From positions 1 through 32,067 of the forward strand of contig NZ_JALPTH010000046.1 in NCBI RefSeq assembly GCF_023218175.1: a stretch of DNA of 32,067 nt, read 5' to 3'. The notes under the pieces are model-generated. The model had not been told where the DNA came from, searched no databases, and saw nothing but the letters and a program-made list of their open reading frames with translations. Source of the stretch: Streptomyces lichenis (lineage in GTDB: Bacteria > Actinomycetota > Actinomycetes > Streptomycetales > Streptomycetaceae). Made by a program: the position numbers and the translations under genes. Shown here piece by piece: positions 21,654-29,413 of the stretch. The first letter of the stretch is position 1, and every line of letters starts with the position of its first letter.

Positions 21654-23201
21654 ATGACGCGCACCAGGCGCAGACTCCGATGGACGCTCACGGCGACCGC
21701 CGCGCTCGCGACCGCCGTCGGCTCCACCCTCACCGCCACCGGTACCGCCACCGCCGCACCGCCCGCCGCCACCGCCCCGCAGGGACGCCCCACCGCCGCG
21801 TCCACCCCGCTGCCCCCGGAGCTGGAGGCCGTCCGGGCGGCCGAGGCCACCGCCCTCTACGGCTCACCCGCCGAGCGCCCCTTGGCCGACCGCAAGACCG
21901 GGCTGATCTCGCTCGGCGACAGCGAGATCTCCGGCGAGGGCGTCGGCACCTACGACCCGGCCACCAACCGGCCCGGCAACTGGTGCCACCGCTCGCCCGA
22001 CGCCGCCATCCACCGCACCGGCATCCCCGCCGACGTCACCTACAACGTCTCCTGCTCCGGCGCGAGCTCGGCCAACATCGTGATCGGCGGCAGCAAGCAG
22101 TACGCCGACGAGCTGGTGCAGAGCGACAACCTGGCGATCAAGGCCCGCAACACCCGCATCAAGATGGTCGTGCTGGTCGCCGGGGCCAACGACGACCTCC
22201 AGTTCGGCCCGGTGATGACCGACTGCGTCATCCGCTACCTCACCCTCCAGGGCCCCTGCGAGCCGAAGTACGCCCCCGGCTGGCAGGCCAGGGTGGACGC
22301 GCTGGTCCCCAAGGTCGAGCGGACCGTACGCGACCTGCGGACCGTGATGAGCGGCGCCGGGTACGCCGACGGCGACTACAAGCTCGTCCTGATGGGCTAC
22401 CCCAGCCCCATCGGCCCCGACTTCCCCGACAACCCGAACTTCCCCGGCAAGCTGGCCTGCGGCGGTCTCGGCTACGACTCCGACACCGTCTGGGGCCGCA
22501 ACACCGCCGTCCCCGCCTTCGAACGCGGGATGCGCCAGGCGGCGGCCAACACCGGGGCCCACTTCCTGGACAACTCCCGGCTCTTCCACGGCCATGAGGT
22601 CTGCATGGACGGCGCCTGGGCCCGGGGCCTCTACATCGACCTCACCAAGCCGGGCCTGCCGGACGAGAACTCGGTCCGCCAGTCCTTCCACCCCAACGCG
22701 GGCGGCCACGCCGCCTTCGCCTCCTGCCTCACCCAGTTCGACGCGGCCGGGGTGCGCGAGGCGAGCTGCGCCGACCCCGCCTCCACCGGCAGCCCGGTGC
22801 TGTACCCGGGCGCCTGGGACGACGCCTTCCGCCCGCTGCGCGGCGAGGCGGCCGGCACCTGCCTGGACGCCACCGCCGCCCGCAGCCGCAACGGCACCGC
22901 GGTCGGCGGCTGGGACTGCCACGGCGGCCGCAACCAGCAGTGGTGGTACGACACCGGGCGCGGTTCGCTGCACACCGAGCTCACCCATGACCGCTGCCTG
23001 GACGTGCCGGGAGGCACCTACACCGCGGGCACCGCGCTGGTGCTCTGGAACTGCTCCGGCGCGGCCAACCAGCGGTTCGTACGGGACTCCGGCACCCTGC
23101 GCCCGGCCGCCGCGACCGGGCTCTGCCTGACCCTGGCCGCCGCCAAGGACCCCCTCCGCCTCCAGCCCTGCGACGGCACCGCCAGGCAGCGGTTCGCCTG
23201 A
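21654..23201 (+). CDS. Secreted SGNH/GDSL hydrolase with C-terminal ricin-type lectin domain
   Basis: 515 residues. Signal peptide at 1-35 (RRRLRWTLTATAALATAVGS, cleavage near TATAAP). The hydrolase domain spans about 75-375: catalytic Ser in ISLGDSEISGEG, oxyanion Gly/Asn regions including VLVAGANDD, and catalytic His in SFHPNAGGHAAF. Residues about 390-515 form a ricin-B beta-trefoil with three repeats marked by CLDATAARSRNG, NQQWWY, CLDVPGG, NQRFV, CLTL and RQRF. Several Cys pairs fit an extracellular enzyme. It is probably a carbohydrate-bound esterase or lipase; the substrate is unknown. The start ATG 21654 has AGGAGG six bases upstream. The gene sits alone between two fumarase genes transcribed the other way. 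Confidence 0.93.
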   Translation: MTRTRRRLRWTLTATAALATAVGSTLTATGTATAAPPAATAPQGRPTAASTPLPPELEAVRAAEATALYGSPAERPLADRKTGLISLGDSEISGEGVGTYDPATNRPGNWCHRSPDAAIHRTGIPADVTYNVSCSGASSANIVIGGSKQYADELVQSDNLAIKARNTRIKMVVLVAGANDDLQFGPVMTDCVIRYLTLQGPCEPKYAPGWQARVDALVPKVERTVRDLRTVMSGAGYADGDYKLVLMGYPSPIGPDFPDNPNFPGKLACGGLGYDSDTVWGRNTAVPAFERGMRQAAANTGAHFLDNSRLFHGHEVCMDGAWARGLYIDLTKPGLPDENSVRQSFHPNAGGHAAFASCLTQFDAAGVREASCADPASTGSPVLYPGAWDDAFRPLRGEAAGTCLDATAARSRNGTAVGGWDCHGGRNQQWWYDTGRGSLHTELTHDRCLDVPGGTYTAGTALVLWNCSGAANQRFVRDSGTLRPAAATGLCLTLAAAKDPLRLQPCDGTARQRFA

Positions 23202-23223
23202 TCGACTCGTTTCAAGACGGACC

Positions 23224-23263
23224 CGGCCCCCGCCCGCGTACCGGACCACGCGGGCGGGGGCCG
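23224..23263. terminator. Bidirectional hairpin terminator
   Basis: Perfect 16-bp inverted repeat (23224-23239 with 23248-23263) with an 8-base loop, between the convergent SGNH hydrolase and class I fumarase genes. Confidence 0.85.
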
Positions 23264-23276
23264 TGAGTCCACCGTG

Positions 23277-24932
23277 TCAGCCGCGCACCGGAATGGAGGT
23301 GAACGTCGGCTGCGGCGCCGGGTCCTGGAAGAAGTCGTTGCCCTTGTCGTCCACCACGATGAACGCCGGGAAGTCCTCGACCTCGATCTTCCAGACCGCC
23401 TCCATGCCGAGCTCCTCGTACTCGACGACCTCGACCTTCTTGATGCAGTCCTGGGCGAGCCGGGCCGCCGGGCCGCCGATCGAGCCCAGGTAGAAGCCGC
23501 CGTGTGTCCCGCAGGCGTCGGTCACCTGCTTGCTGCGGTTGCCCTTGGCCAGCATCACCTTGGACCCGCCGGCCGCCTGGAACTGCTCCACGTAGGAGTC
23601 CATCCGCCCGGCCGTGGTCGGCCCGAAGGACCCGGAGGCGTACCCCTCGGGGGTCTTGGCCGGACCGGCGTAGTAGACCGGGTGGTCCTTGAGGTACTGC
23701 GGCATCTCCTCGCCCGCGTCCAGCCGCTCCTTGATCTTGGCGTGCGCGATGTCGCGGGCCACCACCAGCGGGCCGGTCAGCGACAGCCGGGTCTTCACCG
23801 GGTACTTCGCCAGCTCCGCGAGGATGGCGTCCATCGGCTGGTTGAGGTCGATCCGCACCACCTCGCCGGCCTCGTCCAGCTGGGCGTCGGTGGTGTCCGG
23901 GAGGAAGCGCGCAGGGTCGGTCTCCAGCTGCTCCAGGAAGACGCCCTCGGCGGTGATCTTGGCGACGGCCTGGCGGTCGGCCGAGCAGGAGACGGCGATG
24001 GCGACCGGGCAGGAGGCGCCGTGCCGGGGCAGCCGGACCACCCGTACGTCGTGGCAGAAGTACTTGCCGCCGAACTGCGCCCCGATGCCGATCCTCTGGG
24101 TCAGCTCGAAGACCTTCTGCTCCAGGTCCTTGTCCCGGAAGCCGTGGCCGAGCTCCGAGCCCTCGGCGGGCAGCTCGTCCAGGTAGTGCGCGGAGGCGTA
24201 CTTGGCGGTCTTCAGCGCGTACTCGGCGGAGGTGCCGCCGACCACGATCGCCAGGTGGTACGGCGGGCAGGCCGAGGTCCCCAGCGAGCGGATCTTCTCC
24301 TCCAGGAAGCTCATCATGGAGGCCTCGTTGAGGACCGCCTTGGTCTCCTGGTAGAGGAACGACTTGTTGGCGCTGCCGCCGCCCTTGGCCATGAAGAGGA
24401 ACTTGTACGCCCCGCCGTCGGTGGCGTACAGCTCGATCTGCGCCGGGAGGTTGGAGCCGGTGTTCTTCTCGTCCCACATGGTCAGCGGCGCCATCTGCGA
24501 GTAGCGCAGGTTCAGCCGGGTGTACGCGTCGTAGACGCCCCGCGACAGCGCCTCCTCGTCCCGGCCCGAGGTGAGCACGTGCTGCCCGCGCTTGCCCATC
24601 ACGATCGCGGTGCCGGTGTCCTGGCACATCGGCAGCACCCCGGCCGCCGCGATGTTGGCGTTCTTCAGCAGGTCCAGCGCCACGAACTTGTCGTTGGCCG
24701 AGGCCTCCGGGTCGTCGATGATCCGGCGCAGCTGGGCCAGGTGGGCCGGGCGCAGATAGTGCTGGATGTCGTGGATCGCCTCCTCGGCGAGCCTGCGCAG
24801 CGCCTCCGGCTCCACCGTGAGGAAGGTACGGCCGTCGGCCTCGAAGGTGGACACACCCTCGGACGTCACCAGCCGGTAGGGCGTGGTGTCCTCTCCCAGC
24901 GGGAGCAGATCGGAGTACGCAAACTCTGGCAT
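23277..24932 (-). CDS. Class I fumarate hydratase ([4Fe-4S], FumA/FumB type)
   Basis: 551 residues, a full-length single-chain class I fumarase with alpha and beta parts fused. Cluster-binding cysteines are expected in LPMCQDTGTA, TSACPPYHLAIVVGGTSAE and VSCSADRQ; the C-terminal part has ACGTHGGFYLGSIGG. The enzyme interconverts fumarate and malate with an oxygen-sensitive [4Fe-4S] cluster. Start ATG 24932 (MPEFAY) is preferred because TGAGGA lies about nine bases upstream; ATG 24941 would be only two bases from it. Upstream is a long palindrome resembling an iron box, which would make sense for an iron enzyme. It duplicates the reaction of the nearby fumC product. Confidence 0.95.
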   Translation of the reverse strand: MPEFAYSDLLPLGEDTTPYRLVTSEGVSTFEADGRTFLTVEPEALRRLAEEAIHDIQHYLRPAHLAQLRRIIDDPEASANDKFVALDLLKNANIAAAGVLPMCQDTGTAIVMGKRGQHVLTSGRDEEALSRGVYDAYTRLNLRYSQMAPLTMWDEKNTGSNLPAQIELYATDGGAYKFLFMAKGGGSANKSFLYQETKAVLNEASMMSFLEEKIRSLGTSACPPYHLAIVVGGTSAEYALKTAKYASAHYLDELPAEGSELGHGFRDKDLEQKVFELTQRIGIGAQFGGKYFCHDVRVVRLPRHGASCPVAIAVSCSADRQAVAKITAEGVFLEQLETDPARFLPDTTDAQLDEAGEVVRIDLNQPMDAILAELAKYPVKTRLSLTGPLVVARDIAHAKIKERLDAGEEMPQYLKDHPVYYAGPAKTPEGYASGSFGPTTAGRMDSYVEQFQAAGGSKVMLAKGNRSKQVTDACGTHGGFYLGSIGGPAARLAQDCIKKVEVVEYEELGMEAVWKIEVEDFPAFIVVDDKGNDFFQDPAPQPTFTSIPVRG

Positions 24933-25015
24933 CGCGGCCATTCCTCACTCGGCAGACAGCCCGCCGCCTCCGTTGGCGGGAGCACCCTCCAGCGTAGGAC
25001 GCCCCTTCCGGCCCC

Positions 25016-25041
25016 TTCAGGTGAGGCAACCCTCACCTGAA
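25016..25041. promoter_or_regulatory. 11-bp palindrome resembling an iron box (DmdR/IdeR-type)
   Basis: Perfect inverted repeat TTCAGGTGAGG (25016-25026) and CCTCACCTGAA (25031-25041) with spacer CAAC, between the divergent class I fumarase and DUF1707 genes. The 19 bases 25017-25035 match the actinobacterial iron-box consensus TTAGGTTAGGCTAACCTAA at 14 positions by my hand count. It is 84-110 bp upstream of the fumarase start. Confidence 0.45.
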
Positions 25042-25063
25042 CCGGCGCGAGCGCATCCCCTGT

Positions 25064-25089
25064 CGCGATCTATCGCGTTTCGCTACGCT
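25064..25089 (+). promoter_or_regulatory. Palindrome and leaderless promoter of the DUF1707 gene
   Basis: CGCGAT-CT-ATCGCG (25064-25077) is a perfect 6-bp-arm palindrome. It is followed by TACGCT (25084-25089), a good -10 element only six bases before the GTG start, so the mRNA is probably leaderless. The palindrome would then sit between -35 and -10, a repressor position. Confidence 0.5.
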
Positions 25090-25095
25090 GGGACG

Positions 25096-25803
25096 GTGGA
25101 CCTCCAGAAGCAGCCCCCGCAGCCGTCCGACCGCCCTGCCCGGCCCACCGCCGCCGACCCGGCCGGGTCGCTGCGCGCCTCCGACGCCGACCGGGACCGC
25201 ACCGCCGACATCCTCCGCGACGCCCTGGCCGAGGGGCGGCTGGACGCCGAGGAGCACGGGGAGCGGATCGACGCCGTCTACCGCGCCAAGACCATGGGCG
25301 AGCTGGAGCCGCTGGTACGGGACCTCCCCGGTGCCCCGGCCGCCCCCGCCGCGGAGCCGGCCCGCCGCCCGTCCGGCCGGGAGACCGCGGCGTACGAGCC
25401 CGGCGGCGGCGACGGACCGGCCGAGAAGCTGATCGCCGTGCTGTCCAGCTCCACCCGCAAGGGCCGCTGGCGGGTCGGCCGGCGCACCCAGGCGGTCTCC
25501 GTCTTCGGCAGCGTGGAGATCGACCTCACCGAGGCCGTCTTCACCCAGCGGCTGACCACGATCAACGCCACCAGCGTCTTCGGCAACGTCGAGGTGCGGG
25601 TGCCGGAGAACGTCACCCTGCGCGGCACCGGCAGCGGAGTGCTCGGCAACTTCGAGGTGGAGTCGCTGGAGGCGGTCGACCCCGAGGCGCCGGTGGTCGT
25701 GGTCAACGGCTTCGCCCTGCTGGGGAACATCGAGGCCAAGGCCAAGCGCGGCAAGCGGGTCGCCGACCTGCACGCCCGGATGCGCAAGCACCTGGGCCAC
25801 TGA
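25096..25803 (+). CDS. DUF1707 and LiaF-like C-terminal domain protein
   Basis: 235 residues. Residues 25-80 are the DUF1707 unit (SLRASDADRDRTADILRDAL, EGRLDAEEHGERIDAVYRAK, TMGELEPLVRDLP), a small domain abundant in actinomycetes that may be SHOCT-like. A Pro/Ala/Gly linker follows, then about 115-215 a beta-rich LiaF-like domain with repeated SVFGSVEIDLTEAVF, SVFGNVEVRVPENV and GVLGNFEVESLEA. No membrane segment is visible. In Firmicutes LiaF senses or damps the cell-wall stress response; a similar role here is inference. The start is GTG 25096, likely leaderless. An in-frame extension upstream overlaps the fumarase promoter and is rejected. Confidence 0.85.
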   Translation: MDLQKQPPQPSDRPARPTAADPAGSLRASDADRDRTADILRDALAEGRLDAEEHGERIDAVYRAKTMGELEPLVRDLPGAPAAPAAEPARRPSGRETAAYEPGGGDGPAEKLIAVLSSSTRKGRWRVGRRTQAVSVFGSVEIDLTEAVFTQRLTTINATSVFGNVEVRVPENVTLRGTGSGVLGNFEVESLEAVDPEAPVVVVNGFALLGNIEAKAKRGKRVADLHARMRKHLGH

Positions 25804-25813
25804 ATCCCCTCCC

Positions 25814-25853
25814 CGTACGGGAGCCCCGCGTACGGGAGCCTTCCGTACGGGAG
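25814..25853. repeat. Three CGTACGGGAG copies at 15-bp period
   Basis: CGTACGGGAG occurs at 25814, 25829 and 25844, exactly 15 bp apart, in the gap between the DUF1707 and WhiB-like genes. The last copy runs into a GGAGTT...AACTCC inverted pair around GGCGCGCGCC. Possible roles are a termination region or a binding array for the WhiB-like promoter; nothing decides between them. Confidence 0.55.
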
Positions 25854-26031
25854 TTGGCGCGCGCCGGTGCGAACTCCCGCGCGCCATCGGCGCGTTTCGG
25901 CCGGACGCCTGCTTGACGCGCGGGCCCGCGGGCCACGCAGCGCTTAGGCGCACGCACGATGGGTAGGGCTTGCTCGATCGCCTCTTCTCACTCGCGAGGC
26001 CGCTCGCCGCCGTCGTCGTCAGGAGTAGACC

Positions 26032-26412
26032 GTGCTGCCACTGCCGCATCAGCCCCTCCAGGCCGCCGCATCCGCCCCCTCCGAGCGTCTGCCGACGCGC
26101 GAGGACCAGGACGGCCCGTGGCACTCGGAGGCGGTCTGCCGCCGGGACGAGGCCGGTCTGTTCTTCGCGCCGTCCAAGGAGCCCACCGCGGCCCGGCTGG
26201 CGCGCGAGGAGGCCGCCAAGCGGGTCTGCGCCCGCTGTCCGGTCATGATCGAGTGCCGCGAGCACGCCCTGCTGCAGCCCGAGCCGTACGGGGTGTGGGG
26301 CGGCCTCACCGCCGCCGAGCGCCGCGTGGTGCTGGCCCGGCGGCGGCGCCGCGAGGTGGAGCTGCGCAAGGCCGCCGCGAGCGACAGTCACCAGATCGCC
26401 GCGGCCGGCTGA
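26032..26412 (+). CDS. WhiB-like [4Fe-4S] regulator
   Basis: 126-residue actinobacterial regulator. The four cluster cysteines are Cys36, Cys66, Cys69 and Cys75 (AVCRRD, RVCARCPVMIEC). The family turn GVWGGLTAAERR follows at 87-98, and the basic C-terminal helix RRRRREVELRKAA can bind DNA or the sigma-factor complex. From position beside class I fumarase and glpX, it probably corresponds to WblI of S. coelicolor; that is from memory of gene order and is not proven here. The start GTG 26032 has AGGAG six bases upstream. Monocistronic, ending in a 17-bp hairpin. Confidence 0.93.
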   Translation: MLPLPHQPLQAAASAPSERLPTREDQDGPWHSEAVCRRDEAGLFFAPSKEPTAARLAREEAAKRVCARCPVMIECREHALLQPEPYGVWGGLTAAERRVVLARRRRREVELRKAAASDSHQIAAAG

Positions 26413-26440
26413 GCACCCGCCCCCGACCGGCAGGGGCATA

Positions 26441-26484
26441 CGCGAGGAGGCGCCCCCACCGCACACCGGGGGCGCCTCCTCGCG
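26441..26484. terminator. Bidirectional hairpin terminator
   Basis: Perfect 17-bp inverted repeat (26441-26457 with 26468-26484) with a 10-base loop, between the convergent WhiB-like and glpX genes. Confidence 0.85.
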
Positions 26485-26527
26485 TGTCCGGACCGTCTCC
26501 GTATCCGGGGGTCTCAGCCGGCGGTCG

Positions 26528-27559
26528 TCACTTCGCCCGGTCGAAGTCGATCTGGCTGTACGCCCGCAGCTTGGAGAGGCGGTGGGTGGAGTCGATCTGC
26601 CGGATGGTGCCCGACTTGGATCGCATCACCAGCGAGGAGGTGGTGGCCGTCTCGGCCCGGTAGCGCACCCCGCGCAGCAGCTCGCCGTCGGTGATGCCGG
26701 TGGCGACGAAGAACACGTTCTCCCCGCTGACCAGGTCGGTCGTGGTGAGCACCCGGTCCAGGTCGTGGCCCGCGTCCAGGGCGCGCTGCCGCTCCTCCTC
26801 GTCCTTCGGCCACAGCTTCCCCTGGATCACCCCGCCCAGGCACTTGATCGCGCAGGCGCTGATGATGCCCTCGGGGGTGCCGCCCACGCCCATCAGCATG
26901 TCCACGCCGGTGCCCTCGCGCACCGCCATGATCGAACCGGCCACGTCGCCGTCCGAGATGAACTTGATCCGGGCGCCGGTCTCCCGGATCTCCTTGACGA
27001 TGCCCTCGTGCCGGGGCCGGTCCAGGATGACCACGGTGACGTCCTCGGGCGAGGAGTTCTTCGCCCGGGCGACCCGGCGGATGTTCACCGAGACCGGGGC
27101 GTTGATGTCCACGTAGTCCGCGGCCTCCGGGCCGGTGACCAGCTTGTCCATGTAGAAGACCGCGGACGGGTCGAACATGGTGCCCCGGTCGGCGGCGGCC
27201 AGCACGGCGATCGCGTTGGGCATGCCCTTGGCGGCCAGCGTGGTGCCGTCGATCGGGTCCACGGCGATGTCCACCTCGGCGCCGGTCCCGTCGCCGATGC
27301 GCTCGCCGTTGAAGAGCATGGGCGCCTCGTCCTTCTCGCCCTCGCCGATGACGACCACACCGTTCATCGACACGGTGTGCACCAGGGTGCGCATGGCGCG
27401 CACCGCCGCACCGTCGGCGCCGTTCTTGTCGCCCCGGCCCGTCCAGCGGCCGGCCGCCATCGCGGCGGCCTCGGTGACCCGCACCAGCTCCAGGGCCAGG
27501 TTGCGGTCGGGAGCCTCGGGGGAGACCTCGAGCTCGGACGGCAGATGGTTCTCGGTCAT
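26528..27559 (-). CDS. glpX: Class II fructose-1,6-bisphosphatase
   Basis: 343 residues. It hydrolyses fructose 1,6-bisphosphate to fructose 6-phosphate in gluconeogenesis. Metal-site motifs VVIGEGEKDEAPM and VDPIDGTTLAAKG are intact, and substrate-site segments GVGGTPEGIISACAIKCLGG and SDGDVAGSIM are present. Actinobacteria generally depend on this class as their main bisphosphatase. The start ATG 27559 (MTENHLPS) has AAAGGTG about nine bases upstream; the longer open frame upstream is not family sequence. It is divergent from the DUF4245 gene. Confidence 0.96.
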   Translation of the reverse strand: MTENHLPSELEVSPEAPDRNLALELVRVTEAAAMAAGRWTGRGDKNGADGAAVRAMRTLVHTVSMNGVVVIGEGEKDEAPMLFNGERIGDGTGAEVDIAVDPIDGTTLAAKGMPNAIAVLAAADRGTMFDPSAVFYMDKLVTGPEAADYVDINAPVSVNIRRVARAKNSSPEDVTVVILDRPRHEGIVKEIRETGARIKFISDGDVAGSIMAVREGTGVDMLMGVGGTPEGIISACAIKCLGGVIQGKLWPKDEEERQRALDAGHDLDRVLTTTDLVSGENVFFVATGITDGELLRGVRYRAETATTSSLVMRSKSGTIRQIDSTHRLSKLRAYSQIDFDRAK

Positions 27560-27687
27560 CGAGACGCACCTTTCTGTACGGCGACGGCCGCAGGTAAGAA
27601 GAGGGTGCTGTGACTCTATCGCCAGGTCGACAAACTGAGCAGAGGGCCCCACGGATGAGCAGCCGCCCCTGATGCGACCATAGACCC

Positions 27688-28263
27688 GTGGCAGGTATGC
27701 GAGGCAAGCAGACAGTGCGCGGGATGTTCCAGTCGATGGCGGTCATCCTGGTCGCGGCGGGTGTGATCTATCTCTTCGTCCCGCACGACGAGAACGCGGA
27801 CCCGATCAAGCCGGTCGACTACGGCGTGGAGCTGGTGACCGCCCAGCGGGCGGCGCCCTACCCGGTGCTGTCCCCGAAGGGCCTGCCCACCGACTGGCGG
27901 CCCACCTCGGTCTCGTACGAGCGGCGGAGCGGCGACGCCTGGCACCTCGGCTACCTCACCCCCGAGCGCGAGTACGTGGCGGTGGAGCAGTCCACGTCCG
28001 CGCCCGTCACGTACATCGACGAGGTCACCCACGGCGCCCGGGACACCGGCGCCGCCCGGGAGGTCGCCGGCCGGGGCTGGCAGCGGTACGAGGGGCCCAA
28101 GTACGACGCGCTGGTGCTCCGCGAGAAGGGCGTCACCACGGTGGTGACCGGCACCGCGGACGAGAAGCGGCTCGCCGAGATGGCCACCGCCCTGCGCCCG
28201 GGCGAGGCCCCCACCCCGGCCCCCGCGGCGCCGTCCCCCGCCGCGAAGGCCCCGGGCGCCTGA
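27688..28263 (+). CDS. DUF4245 membrane-anchored protein
   Basis: 191 residues with one N-terminal membrane segment (GMFQSMAVILVAAGVIYLFV) and the rest extracytoplasmic. The domain includes LSPKGLPTDWRPTSVSYERR and GRGWQRYEGPKYDALVLREK, typical of DUF4245; the Ala/Pro tail is variable. Function is unknown. In many actinobacteria this gene lies next to glpX, as here, divergently. The start GTG 27688 has no ribosome-binding site, and a CATAGAC -10-like element ends only a few bases upstream, so it may be leaderless. Confidence 0.88.
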   Translation: MAGMRGKQTVRGMFQSMAVILVAAGVIYLFVPHDENADPIKPVDYGVELVTAQRAAPYPVLSPKGLPTDWRPTSVSYERRSGDAWHLGYLTPEREYVAVEQSTSAPVTYIDEVTHGARDTGAAREVAGRGWQRYEGPKYDALVLREKGVTTVVTGTADEKRLAEMATALRPGEAPTPAPAAPSPAAKAPGA

Positions 28264-28283
28264 CCCGCACGCACCCATGCGAA

Positions 28284-28322
28284 ACGGCCCGCCGTCCCCC
28301 TCTCCCGGGGGTGGCGGGCCGT
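28284..28322. terminator. Bidirectional hairpin terminator
   Basis: ACGGCCCGCC...CCCCC pairs with GGGGG...GGCGGGCCGT (28284-28300 with 28307-28322), 15 pairs with a small bulge and a TCTCCC loop, between the convergent DUF4245 and nitroreductase genes. Confidence 0.8.
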
Positions 28323-28343
28323 TCGTATGTACCGGGGTGCCGG

Positions 28344-28934
28344 TCACACGGAGGTGATGACGTCCTCGTACGCCAGGCGCGGGCCGCGCGGGAACCAGGC
28401 CTCCGGGCCGGGCTTGCCGATGTTGACGATCATCAGCGGGGTGTGGTCGTCGTCCAGGAACTCCTTCTGGACGCCCGGGAAGTCGAAGCCGGTCATCGGG
28501 CCGGCGGCCAGCCCGGCGGCGCGCACGCCCACGATGAAGTAGGCGGCCTGCAGGGCGGCGTTGAGGCCGGCGGCCTGCTCACGCGCCGGGCGCTCCGCGA
28601 AGAACATGTCCTTGGCCTGCGGGAAGTGCGGGAGGAGCGTCGGCAGCTCCTCGTGGAACTCGTTGTCCGCGGCGAGGATGGCGACCAGCGGGGCGGCCGC
28701 GGTCTTGGGCCGGTTGCCCTCGGCCATCAGCGGCACCAGGCGCTCGCGGGCCTCGGCCGAGCGGACCAGCACGACCCTCAGCGGGGTCTGGTTGAACGCG
28801 GTCGGCCCGTACTTCACCAGGTCGTAGATCGCCTGGATCTGCTCCTCGGTCACCGGCTCGTCGGTGAAGGTGTTGGCGGTGCGGGCCTCGCGGAAGAGCA
28901 GGTCCTGGGCGGCGGCGTCGAGTACGAGCGACAT
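28344..28934 (-). CDS. Nitroreductase family protein, malonic semialdehyde reductase-like (RutE/HadB)
   Basis: 196-residue FMN-dependent NAD(P)H oxidoreductase. Landmarks are REARTANTFTDEPVTEEQI (FMN phosphate side), YGPTAFNQTPLRVVLVRS, and the C-terminal IVNIGKPGPEAWFPRGPRL. These match the RutE/HadB/YdfG-type subgroup that reduces malonic semialdehyde to 3-hydroxypropionate. No other pyrimidine-degradation (rut) gene is nearby, so the physiological substrate is open. The start is ATG 28934. Upstream, an unusually AT-rich patch holds a candidate operator. Confidence 0.88.
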   Translation of the reverse strand: MSLVLDAAAQDLLFREARTANTFTDEPVTEEQIQAIYDLVKYGPTAFNQTPLRVVLVRSAEARERLVPLMAEGNRPKTAAAPLVAILAADNEFHEELPTLLPHFPQAKDMFFAERPAREQAAGLNAALQAAYFIVGVRAAGLAAGPMTGFDFPGVQKEFLDDDHTPLMIVNIGKPGPEAWFPRGPRLAYEDVITSV

Positions 28935-28994
28935 GGTCGGGTGCCTTTCAGGCGACGGGTGCGTTCTGGCGGCTTCACCCTACACCCAGATATA

Positions 28995-29011
28995 TTTAAC
29001 TTTCAACTAAA
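28995..29011 (-). promoter_or_regulatory. AT-rich candidate operator/promoter of the nitroreductase gene
   Basis: TTTAACTTTCAACTAAA is a broken palindrome (TTTA..T...A..TAAA), preceded by ATATA, in a genome where such AT-rich stretches are rare. It is 60-80 bp upstream of the nitroreductase start. MarR/HxlR-type regulators often bind such sites in front of reductase genes. No regulator gene is adjacent. Confidence 0.45.
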
Positions 29012-29091
29012 GGCCTCTGCCGGGGCCTCTCCAAGGCCTCCGCGCCGCCGGTCCGCAGCTCCCCTCCCGGCTTCACCCCTCTCCCGGCAAC

Positions 29092-29403
29092 TCATCCCTC
29101 CCGCTCGGGCTCCGCCAGTGCGGCGTCCAGCCGGGCGCGGGCACCCTCCAGCCAGTGCCGGCACACCCGGGCCAGCTCCTCGCCGCGCTCCCAGAGCGCC
29201 AGTGACTCCTCCAGCGTGGTGCCGCCCGCCTCCAGCCTGCGCACCACCTCGATCAGCTCGTCGCGCGCCTGCTCGTACCCGATCGCGGCCGCCCGCTCCC
29301 CGGCTCCCGCCGCTCCGGCGTCCGCCGCCGCCACGCCCTCCGCCGCGCTCACCGCGTCCCTCGCCTCCGTCACCTCGGTCGTCGCGCCCGTCGTCTCAGC
29401 CAT
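29092..29403 (-). CDS. xseB: Exodeoxyribonuclease VII small subunit
   Basis: 103 residues; the conserved part is the last 65: IGYEQARDELIEVVRRLEAG, TTLEESLALWERGEELARVC and HWLEGARARLDAAL, the two-helix hairpin of XseB that packs on the XseA coiled coils. The first 40 residues are an Ala/Thr-rich extension. The ATG is 10 bp after the xseA stop, same strand, so the two form an operon in the usual actinobacterial order xseA-xseB. With XseA it degrades single-stranded DNA. Confidence 0.95.
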   Translation of the reverse strand: MAETTGATTEVTEARDAVSAAEGVAAADAGAAGAGERAAAIGYEQARDELIEVVRRLEAGGTTLEESLALWERGEELARVCRHWLEGARARLDAALAEPEREG

Positions 29404-29413
29404 GCCGACCAGC

